Source: CAIWHR01 sp963823215 (GTDB taxonomy: Bacteria; Pseudomonadota; Gammaproteobacteria; Burkholderiales; Casimicrobiaceae). From it: a DNA stretch of 64,000 nt. Shown here piece after piece: positions 52,965-60,318 of this stretch. The DNA is taken from positions 62,001 through 126,000 of the forward strand of contig CAWGKT010000012.1 in NCBI GenBank assembly GCA_963823215.1, given 5' to 3'. The position numbers were made by a program, and so were the translations under genes. Under the pieces are notes generated by a model. That model ran no database searches. It was not told where the DNA came from and saw only the letters and a program-made list of their open reading frames with translations. Numbering within the stretch: position 1 is the stretch's first letter; each line of letters opens with the position of its first letter.

Positions 52965-53561
52965 CTACGGCGCGTCGCTTTCCCTGGATTTCGCCACGGC
53001 GACCATGGCCGGCCGGAGCACACGGTCGGCCACGAGGTAGCCTTTCTGGAAGACCTGTACGACCGTATTGGCGGGCTCCGTGCTGTCGAGCATCGCCATG
53101 GCCTGGTGGCGGTGCGGATCGAACTTCCGGCCTGCGGCGTCGATTTCGGTGACCTGGGCCTTCTCGAACGCCGCGGCGAGCTGTTTCAGCGTCAGTTCGA
53201 CGCCCGCCCGGAGCGTCTCCTGGGACGCGTTTTCCGCCGCCAGCGACGATTCGAGCGAATCCTTCACGGCGAGGAGCTCGCCGGCGAAGCGCTCGATCCC
53301 GTACTTGTGCGCCCGGGCGACGTCCGCCACCGCCTGCTTGCGCACGTTGTCGATCTCGGCGCGCGAGCGCAGCCAGGCGTCCCGCAGCTCCGCGGCCTCG
53401 GTCTCGACCTTCTGCAGCAACGCGGCGATGTCCGGCGCCGGATCCGCCGGCGTCGTGCCGCCTACGACATCCGCGGTGGGGGCGTCGACCGTGACCGGCG
53501 GCAATGGGTCGGCGGCAGCGGGCTGGTTGGCGAAAACTTCCGGTTTGTGCTGGGCGGACAT
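52965..53561 (-). CDS. grpE: Nucleotide exchange factor GrpE
   Basis: Releases ADP from DnaK and is a thermosensor of the DnaK cycle. The 198-residue protein has a variable, Ala/Pro-rich N-terminus, a long coiled coil (about residues 45-110, ELRDAWLRSRAEIDNVRKQA in part) and the beta-rich head near the end with KFDPHRHQAMAML and VVQVFQKGYLVADRVLRPAMVAVAK in part, the GrpE signature. It is the first gene of the grpE-dnaK-dnaJ heat-shock operon, with a sigma-32-type promoter 50 bases upstream of its start. Confidence 0.95.
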   Translation of the reverse strand: MSAQHKPEVFANQPAAADPLPPVTVDAPTADVVGGTTPADPAPDIAALLQKVETEAAELRDAWLRSRAEIDNVRKQAVADVARAHKYGIERFAGELLAVKDSLESSLAAENASQETLRAGVELTLKQLAAAFEKAQVTEIDAAGRKFDPHRHQAMAMLDSTEPANTVVQVFQKGYLVADRVLRPAMVAVAKSRESDAP

Positions 53562-53610
53562 CGAAACTCCATCTCTATGAACTCCCCCGGCATCCCGGGA
53601 CCTGCAGCAA

Positions 53611-53637
53611 CTATGGGGGCGTGCAGGGGCATTTCAA
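53611..53637 (-). promoter_or_regulatory. Sigma-32 heat-shock promoter upstream of grpE
   Basis: On the minus strand, a -35 TTGAAA (53632-53637) and a -10 block containing CCCCAT (53613-53618) are separated by 13 bases, close to the RpoH consensus CTTGAAA-N13/14-CCCCATNT. It lies about 50 bases upstream of the grpE start. No CIRCE operator (TTAGCACTC-N9-GAGTGCTAA) is present near grpE, dnaK or hrcA, although HrcA is encoded nearby. Confidence 0.6.
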
Positions 53638-53746
53638 CCGTCTTCGCGGGGCCGGCACGAGCCGCCGCGCACGTGGGTTAGGACCAGCCAAATCAAGCGG
53701 TTGCGAGCACCTGGTCGGCCGGAGCGCGAAACGGGACGAAGCGCGA

Positions 53747-54861
53747 TCACTGCCGCGCGCCCATCGTTTTCGCCCGCATCAGCGTCATCTCGCGCGCCGC
53801 GGCATCCGGCGGCGGGGCGAGCCAGCCGTGAAGGTTCGCCAGGACCAGCTCGACCAGCGCGGCGATCCACTGCGGTTGCTCGTTGAGGCAGGGGATGGCG
53901 TGGAACTCGCGGCCGCCGGCGCCGAGAAACGCCTGCTTCACCTCGATGCCGATCTCTTCAAGCGTCTCGAGGCAATCGGACACGAATCCTGGGACAGACG
54001 ACGTCGACCCGCCCGACGCCGTCCTTCGCCAACCGCACCAGCGTTTCCTGCGTATAGGGCTTCAGCCACTCGGCACGTCCGAAGCGCGACTGGAACGTGA
54101 CGGCGAACTGCTTCGCTTCGAGCCCGAGCTCCGCCGCGAGCAGGCGCGCAGTCTTGTGGCACTGGCAATGATAGGGATCGCCGAGATCGAGGACGCGCCG
54201 CGGCAAGCCCGTGAAAGCTCATCACCAGCATGTCCGGGCGGCCGTGGCGCATCCAGTAGTCGCTGACGCTCCGCGCGAGGGCCCGCACATAGCCCGGGTC
54301 ATCGTGGAAGCAGTCGATCGTCCGCAGTCCCGGCATCCGGCGCATCCGCTGCGCGTGGGCGAAGACCGCGTCCAGCGCGGCCGCGGTGGCGCTCGCCGAG
54401 TACTGCGGAAAGAGCGGCACCACGAGGATGCGGTCGCAGCCCGCCGCCTTGAGCTTGCCGAAGGCGTCGGCGACTCCCGGGCTGCCGTAGCGCATCGCGA
54501 GCTGGACTTGCGCCAGGTCGGACGGCAGTCCCAGGTCCTTCAGTTTCTGGCCGAGATATCCCATCAGCAGCGTCTTCTGCTTCTGGCTGTGCGCCAGCAG
54601 CGGCGAGCCGTCGGCGCCCCAGATCATCGCGTACTTCTTCGCCGAGCGCGCCGGGCGGATGCGCAGGATCACGCCATGCAGGATCAGCTTCCACACGAAG
54701 GCCGGAATTTCCACGACGCGCCGGTCCGACAGGAACTCGGCGAGATATCGGCGCACCGCGGAGGCCGTCGGCGCATCCGGCGTGCCCAGGTTCATGAGCA
54801 GCACGCCGATCCGGCGCGGCTCACCGTGCTTCCATGGCGGCTCGGCGAGAAAGCCGCTCAT
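53747..54861 (-). pseudogene. hemH: Ferrochelatase, two frameshifts
   Basis: Inserts ferrous iron into protoporphyrin IX in haem synthesis. The first frame (from ATG 54861) gives IGVLLMNLGTPDAPTASAVRRYL, then MRYGSPGVADAFGKL and LVVPLFPQYSASATAA, and runs to LVMSFHGL. The frame then changes near 54209-54215 (one extra T) to give PRRVLDLGDPYHCQCHKTAR and VTFQSRFGRAEWLKPYT, and again near 53988-53995 (one extra base) to give FVSDCLETLEEIGIEVKQAF and the C-terminus to TGA 53747-53749. The corrected length is 370 residues, normal for HemH. Both indels are insertions and probably sequencing errors. The gene lies between hrcA and grpE, as in Burkholderiales. Confidence 0.92.
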
Positions 54862-54880
54862 CCGCGGAGCGCGTGCGCGC

Positions 54881-55364
54881 TCATCCGGGATTGCGGGTTC
54901 GCCAATCGGAGAGCGCCCTCGCCGCCTGCGCGCGCACTGTGCGCTGCACCGGCGGCAGCCAGCCCAGGAGCGCGCCCCTCGCGCCGAGCGCTTGCCGCAG
55001 CCAGCGCCGGAGATCGAAGCGGTCCTCGTGGCGCACGATCAGCCCGTCGCGAAACGCGAACGTCGCATCGATGCGGTTCTCGACGCGGCGCCCGGTCGCG
55101 GGTAGGTGTACGTCGCGACCCAGTGCGCGTGCCCGTGGCGGCGTCGGCCTCGATGTCCGACGCGAACCGCGAGATCCTTGCCGCGCGCGCACAGCATGCG
55201 CCACATCGCGGCAACGCCGGCGGCGTCGAGCGACGGGAACACCGGATCCGAAAACGTCGCGTCCAGGGCATAGCAGGCGACCATCGTCGCCGCGTCGCGG
55301 CGTCCCAGCGCGTCGTAGAAACGCCGGACCAGGGCTGCGTTCGGATGCGCTCGGCGCTCGCCAT
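54881..55364 (-). pseudogene. NTF2-like (SnoaL/nuclear transport factor 2 family) protein, four indels
   Basis: Small protein of the NTF2-like superfamily, function unknown. A coherent reading needs three single-base deletions and one insertion to be corrected: MASAER, then PNAALVRRFYDALGRRDAATMVACYALDATFSDPVFP in part, then SDIEADAATG, then HAHWVATYTYP, then TGRRVENRIDATFAFRDGLIVRHEDRFDLRRW in part. This gives 161 residues with the typical NTF2 pattern of a long first helix and a beta-sheet with hydrophobic pocket. Its ATG overlaps the restored hrcA stop codon (TGATG at 55364), so it is coupled to hrcA. The indels are likely read errors. Confidence 0.72.
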
Positions 55365-56387
55365 CAGTCGTTCATCTGATGGGTCAGCGCGTTGGACAGC
55401 AGCTTGGCGGTGATGTCGACGATCGGATCACCGCTCGTAGGCCATGCGGGTCGGACCGATGACGCCCAACGTGCCGATCACGCGCCCGTCGAGCTCGTAG
55501 GGCGCGGTCACGACGCTGCATTCGTCGAGCGGGACGAGACCGGACTCGCCGCCGATGTAGATCTGCACGCCCTGCGCCCGCTGCGAGACGTCGAGCAGGT
55601 GCAGGAGCGAGGTCTTCTGCTCGAAGAGCTCGAACAGCCGGCGCAGCCGGTCCATGTTCGACGCGAGGTCGGAAGCCGCCAGCAGGTTCTTTTCGCCGGT
55701 GACGACCAGCGCCTCGTTCTCGTTGAGCGCGGCGCCCCCGACCTCGACCGCCGCCGTCATCAGGCCGACGATGTCCTCGCGCAGCGATTTCAGCTCTTCC
55801 GCGAGCAGCGAGCGGACGGCGCCGTACGGCTGGCCCGCGTAGTGCTGGTTGAAGAAATTGGTCGCCTCGACCAGCTGCGACTGCGTGTAGGGACGGTCCG
55901 TGTGCAGGATGCGGTTCTGGACGTCGCCTTCGGAGGTCACGACGATCAGCAGCACGCGCCGTTCGGACAGGCGCAGGAACTCGATGTGCCGGAAGCTCGC
56001 CTCGCGCCGCTGGGGCGTCATTACGACACCCGCGAAATGCGTCAGCTGCGACAGGAGCATGGCAGCCGCGCTCATGAGCTGCTGGGGCCGGTCCGCGGTG
56101 AACTCCCCTTCCAGCCGATGGATCTCGACCTGCTCAAGCGGCTTCATCACCATCAGGCTGTCGACGAAGAAACGGTAGCCCTTGGCCGTGGGAATGCGGC
56201 CGGCCGACGTATGGGGACTGGCGATGTACCCCATCTCCTCGAGGTCGGCCATCACGTTGCGTATCGTCGCCGGCGACAGCTCCAGGCCGGGTTGCTTCGA
56301 CAGCACGCGCGAGCCCACCGGCTGCCCTTCGACGATGTAGCGCTCGACGAGGGTCTTCAGCAGATATTGGGCGCGCGGATCCAGCAT
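55364..56387 (-). CDS. hrcA: Heat-inducible transcription repressor HrcA, two C-terminal indels
   Basis: Repressor that binds CIRCE operators upstream of chaperone genes. The protein begins MLDPRAQYLLKTLVERYI with a winged-helix domain containing GQPVGSRVLSKQPGLELSPATIRNVMADLEE in part and the family motif SPHTSAGRIPTAKGYRFFVDSLM in part. The main frame ends prematurely at RMAYER; restoring two lost bases (one G, one C) near 55430 gives VIPIVDITAKLLSNALTHQMND and a stop at 55364-55366, for 341 residues, normal for HrcA. The NTF2-like gene starts at that stop. No CIRCE element is seen near the downstream chaperone genes, so its targets are probably elsewhere (for example groESL). Confidence 0.93.
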
Positions 56388-56431
56388 GCGGGCATTTTAC
56401 AGGCATGCGCCGGGACGGCGGCCGCCCCCGC

Positions 56432-56501
56432 AGGGGACAGACCACGTTTTCGGCATCACGCGGCATCATGGTGCAACGCCAGAAAACGTGGTCTGTCCCC
56501 T
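56432..56501. repeat. 20-bp perfect palindrome between divergent hrcA and nadK
   Basis: Arms at 56432-56451 and 56482-56501 pair perfectly over 20 bp with a 30-base loop. The arms contain GGGGACAGACCACG and its complement. The element lies between divergent start regions, so it is not a terminator for either adjacent gene. Sequence style matches the palindrome at 32373-32428. Confidence 0.7.
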
Positions 56502-56543
56502 ATGGCGCCTGTGGCCGCCCAGCCATCGACCATCGGGCCGGCT

Positions 56544-56571
56544 TTGGCGCCGGCGGCGCGTGTGCTTTAAT
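56544..56571 (+). promoter_or_regulatory. Predicted promoter of nadK, leaderless spacing
   Basis: -35 TTGGCG (56544-56549) and -10 TTTAAT (56566-56571), 16 bases apart. The -10 ends seven bases before the nadK ATG, so the transcript would start at or next to the start codon. The block from -10 to ATG resembles the same region of tgt. Confidence 0.5.
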
Positions 56572-56578
56572 CGCTCCG

Positions 56579-57496
56579 ATGCCACCACCCGCCTCCCTCC
56601 CGGTGCCTGCTACCCGTTTCCGGCGGGTGGCGTTGATCGGGCGTCAGGGCACTCCCGCCATCGCCGAGCCGCTGTTGCGCCTCGCCTCCTTCCTCGCCGC
56701 ACTGGGCCACGACCTGGTGATCGAGGCCGAGACGGCATGCCTTACGGGGCTTGCGGGGTTCCCCGCCGCGCCGCCCGAGGGGCTGGGAGCGCGCGCCGAC
56801 GTCGCGATCGTCGTCGGCGGGGATGGCACGATGCTCTCGATCGCTCGGCGCCTGGCGCCGCTCGACGTGCCCCTCATCGGAATCAACCAGGGCCGTCTCG
56901 GCTTCCTGACCGACATCCCGATCACGCGCATGGAGGAAACGCTCGCCGCGATGCTGGCCGGCCGCTACGTCGAGGAGCGCCGGACGCTGCTCGCGACCGA
57001 GGTCATCCGGGCCGACGGCTTGCGCGAGGCCGGCTACGCGTTGAACGACGTCGTGTTGCATCGCGGCGGCGGTGGCACGATGATCGACTGCGCCGTCGAG
57101 ATCGACGGCCGCTTCGTCTATGCGATGCGGGCGGACGGCATCATCGTCGCGACACCCACCGGGTCGACCGCGTATGCGCTTTCGGCGGGGGGGCCGATTC
57201 TCGATCCGCAAGTGCCCGCGTTCGCGCTGGTGCCGGTCGCGCCGCACGCGCTGACGCATCGGCCGATTGCGGTGGCCGACACGGCGACGATCGCCCTCAC
57301 CCTCGAGCGCGGACGCGATGCCGCGCTGCATTGCGACGCCCAGGCGCACTTCGCACTGGCCGAGGGCGAGCGCGTCACCATCCGCCGGGCGCCGTACTCG
57401 GCGCGCTTCCTGCACCCGGAGGGGCACGACTACTTCGCGATGCTGCGCGAGAAGCTGCACTGGAGCGAAACGCCGGAACGCCTGCGGGGCAGGTAG
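56579..57496 (+). CDS. nadK: NAD kinase
   Basis: Phosphorylates NAD to NADP. The 305-residue product carries the kinase motif VVGGDGTMLSIARRL near residue 79, GINQGRLGFLTDI near residue 100, the NE/D-type LNDVVLHRGGGGTMI near residue 157 and DGIIVATPTGSTAYALSAGGPI in part near residue 184, all diagnostic of the family. The ATG at 56579 is chosen because it gives the compact N-terminus and is preceded directly by the promoter; the long upstream frame lies in the intergenic palindrome. It is followed by recN. Confidence 0.95.
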   Translation: MPPPASLPVPATRFRRVALIGRQGTPAIAEPLLRLASFLAALGHDLVIEAETACLTGLAGFPAAPPEGLGARADVAIVVGGDGTMLSIARRLAPLDVPLIGINQGRLGFLTDIPITRMEETLAAMLAGRYVEERRTLLATEVIRADGLREAGYALNDVVLHRGGGGTMIDCAVEIDGRFVYAMRADGIIVATPTGSTAYALSAGGPILDPQVPAFALVPVAPHALTHRPIAVADTATIALTLERGRDAALHCDAQAHFALAEGERVTIRRAPYSARFLHPEGHDYFAMLREKLHWSETPERLRGR

Positions 57497-57588
57497 TGTC
57501 AACGGGGTCGGATAGGCATCATCCGGTGCACTCGTTTCCAGGGTCCTGATCGCGCTTCCGAATGCTTCTCCGCTGACCCCGACTGCGC

Positions 57589-59259
57589 ATGCTCCGGCTC
57601 CTGTCCATCCGCAATTTCGTCGTCGTCGAGACACTCGACCTCGAGCTCGATGCCGGATTCACGGTGCTGACCGGGGAGACGGGTGCGGGCAAGTCCATTC
57701 TGCTCGACGCTCTCGCGCTGCTGCTGGGCGACCGTTTCGAACTGCGCCAGCTGCGCCCGGGTGCCGAGCGGGCCGAGCTGGCCGCTGCGTTCGACGTGGA
57801 CGATCGCCCGGGAATCGCCGAGTGGCTGGCCACGCACGACCTCGCCGCGCCCGACCGTTCGCTCCTCCTGCGGCGGACGCTGGATGCCCAGGGCCGCAGC
57901 CGCGCCTGGATCAACGGCAGGCCCGCGACGCTCGCACAACTGAAGGAAGCCGGCGAGCGCCTCGTCGATCTGCACGGCCAGCACGCGCATCAGTCGCTCA
58001 CGACAGCCGAGGTGCAGCGCTCGCTCGTCGATGGCTTCGGCGGCTTCACGGCCCTGGGCCGGGCCGTGGCAGGCGCGTGGCACGAGTGGAACAAGGCCGT
58101 CGTGCGCCGGGACGCGGCGGCACAGGCGGCACTGGCGTCGGCCGCCGAGCGCGAGACGCTCGAAGCGTGCCGGCGCGAACTCGCCACGCTCGACGTCTCG
58201 GCCGAAGAATGGGCCGTCCTGACGCAGGCGCAATCGCGCCTCGCGCATGCCGCGGCGCTGATCGAGGCGGCGCTGTCGGGGGAAGAGGGGCTCGCCTACG
58301 GCGATGATGCGCTGTCGACTCGGCTATCCGCGCTGATCGCCAGGCTCGACGCCCATTCCGCACACGACCCCGCCCTCGCCGAAATCGTCTCCCTGCTCGA
58401 GCCGGCGCGCATCGGCATCGACGAGGCCGCGCGCGCGCTGCGCGGGTATCGGCAGAAACTCGACGTCGACCCGGCGGAGCTCACGCGGGTCGAGGAGCGG
58501 CTGGCCGCGATCCACGACACGGCGCGCAAGCACCGGGTCCGGCCGGAAGCGCTGCCCCTGCTGCGTGCGGACACCGAGACACGGCTTGCGGCACTCGCCG
58601 AGTCCGCGAACGCCGCCGCGCTCGGTGAGCGCGCGGCGGAGGCCGAGGCGTCGTATCGGGCACTTGCCGGGCAGCTGTCGGCGAAGCGCGAGTTCGCCGC
58701 ACACGATCTCGAGGCCCGGGTGACCGAGGTCATGCAGCACCTCGCGATGACGGGGGGGCGCCTCGAAATCGCACTGGAGCCGCTTGCGACCCCCGCGAGC
58801 CACGGCGCCGAGCAGGTTGAGTTCCGCGTCGCGAGCCATCCGAAGCAGCCGCTCGGGCCGCTGGCCAAGGTCGCCTCCGGCGGGGAGCTGTCGCGGATCG
58901 CGCTCGCGATCCAGGTGGTGACGAGCGAGGTCGGAGCGGTGCCGACCCTCGTCTTCGACGAGGTCGACGCCGGCATCGGGGGCGCCGTCGCGGCAACCGT
59001 CGGCGCGCAGCTGCAGGCGCTGGGCGCGCACCGGCAGGTGCTCTGCGTGACTCACCTGCCGCAAGTGGCAGCCTTCGCCGATGCGCACTTCCGGGTGACC
59101 AAGCTGGGTGACGCGGAAGCGGTGCGCGCCGACGTTGCGCCGATTTCAGGCGCCGCCAGGATCGAGGAGCTTGCGCGCATGCTGGCCGGCACTGCGATCA
59201 CTGCAAAGACGCGGGCGCACGCGCAGGAACTCTTCCTGCGGCACCACCGCGCGGACTGA
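57589..59259 (+). CDS. recN: DNA repair protein RecN
   Basis: SMC-like ATPase acting early in double-strand-break repair. The 556-residue protein starts MLRLLSIRNFVVVETLDLEL with Walker A GETGAGKSILLDALALLLGD in part near residue 30. A long helical middle region follows, and the C-terminal half carries the ABC signature VASGGELSRIALAIQ and Walker B TLVFDEVDAGIGG, followed by CVTHLPQVAAFAD. The layout and length are typical. It lies 92 bases after nadK, and its 3' end overlaps the endopeptidase gene on the other strand by about 60 bases. Confidence 0.95.
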   Translation: MLRLLSIRNFVVVETLDLELDAGFTVLTGETGAGKSILLDALALLLGDRFELRQLRPGAERAELAAAFDVDDRPGIAEWLATHDLAAPDRSLLLRRTLDAQGRSRAWINGRPATLAQLKEAGERLVDLHGQHAHQSLTTAEVQRSLVDGFGGFTALGRAVAGAWHEWNKAVVRRDAAAQAALASAAERETLEACRRELATLDVSAEEWAVLTQAQSRLAHAAALIEAALSGEEGLAYGDDALSTRLSALIARLDAHSAHDPALAEIVSLLEPARIGIDEAARALRGYRQKLDVDPAELTRVEERLAAIHDTARKHRVRPEALPLLRADTETRLAALAESANAAALGERAAEAEASYRALAGQLSAKREFAAHDLEARVTEVMQHLAMTGGRLEIALEPLATPASHGAEQVEFRVASHPKQPLGPLAKVASGGELSRIALAIQVVTSEVGAVPTLVFDEVDAGIGGAVAATVGAQLQALGAHRQVLCVTHLPQVAAFADAHFRVTKLGDAEAVRADVAPISGAARIEELARMLAGTAITAKTRAHAQELFLRHHRAD

Positions 59260-60220
59260 ATGAACTCAGCGTTGCCGCGAGACGGCAGCTCTTGCCGCAG
59301 CCGGCGTGTAGGAAGCCGCTTTTGATTGTTTTTGCCTTCCTCGCCTTAGGCGCGGGCTTTTCCACGGCGGCCACGAGGAGCGTCTCCCCGGTCTCGAGCC
59401 AATGGCGCACCCGCTGGGCGTCGCCCAGGCGGGTGTACTTGCCCGCGGAATCGAGGAGCACGATCACGAACGGCTTCGACGCGATCGTTGCCAGCATGAC
59501 GAGGCATTTGCCGGCTTCGCGGATGTACCCGGTCTTCGAGAGCTTGATGTCCCATTGCGCGTTCTTGACGAGGTTGTTCGTGTTGTTGAACCCCAGCAAC
59601 TGGCCAGTCGGTTGCACCTCGACGTAATGGCTGCCCGTCGTGCTGAAATCGCGGATTTGCGGATACTCCGCCGCCGCGGCCACGAGCACGGCGAGATCGT
59701 TCGCCGTCGAAACGTTCTGCGCCGAGAGACCGGTCGGATCGGCGTATCGCGTGTTCGACATCCCCAGCAAGGCAGCCTTGGCGTTCATTGCTTCGACGAA
59801 CGCCGGCGTGCCGCCCGGATAGGTTCGGGCAAGGCTGGAGGCCGCGCGATTTTCCGAGGACATCAACGCGAGGCGCAGCATTTCGCGCCGCGGGAGCTCC
59901 GTTCCCATGCGCAGCCTCGACGTCGTTCCTTTGAGATAGTCGAGATCGTCCATGTCGATCGCGATCGACTCGTCCAGCGACAAGCCGGCATCGAGCGTGA
60001 CCATGGCCGTCATCAGCTTCGTGAGCGATGCGATGGGCGTCACGTCGTTGGCGCCTTTGGCATAGATCGGGCGATTGGCCGACGCGTCGATGACCACGGC
60101 ATTGTGCGACGCCAGGCGGAGCTTGGCTGGGTCGAGCACGAGCGGCACCTGCGCTGTGGCCTGGACGAAAGCGCCCATCGCAATTAGCGCAAGAAAAACA
60201 ACCGTGAGGCGTCGGTTCAT
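59198..60220 (-). CDS. D-alanyl-D-alanine endopeptidase (PbpG-like)
   Basis: Periplasmic low-molecular-weight penicillin-binding protein that cuts peptide cross-links. The 340-residue product has a signal peptide (MNRRLTVVFLALIAMGAFVQ, cleavage near ATAQ), the catalytic SXXK in IASLTKLMTA near residue 65, SXN in SSENRA near residue 120 and KTG in LSKTGYIREAG near residue 230. The C-terminus past residue 300 reads as a basic, low-similarity tail (KARKAKTIKSGFLHAGCGKS and so on) that overlaps recN; family members end around residue 300-310, so a frameshift near 59290 may have lost the true stop. Confidence 0.88.
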   Translation of the reverse strand: MNRRLTVVFLALIAMGAFVQATAQVPLVLDPAKLRLASHNAVVIDASANRPIYAKGANDVTPIASLTKLMTAMVTLDAGLSLDESIAIDMDDLDYLKGTTSRLRMGTELPRREMLRLALMSSENRAASSLARTYPGGTPAFVEAMNAKAALLGMSNTRYADPTGLSAQNVSTANDLAVLVAAAAEYPQIRDFSTTGSHYVEVQPTGQLLGFNNTNNLVKNAQWDIKLSKTGYIREAGKCLVMLATIASKPFVIVLLDSAGKYTRLGDAQRVRHWLETGETLLVAAVEKPAPKARKAKTIKSGFLHAGCGKSCRLAATLSSFSPRGGAAGRVPARAPASLQ

Positions 60221-60318
60221 CAAGTCAGACCTTAGGAACAGCTGCCTTATATCATGCCCGGAGCACTTCGCCAATACCCCTTCCAGATCAGGGATTTGGT
60301 CAGGTCGTACCATGGAGC

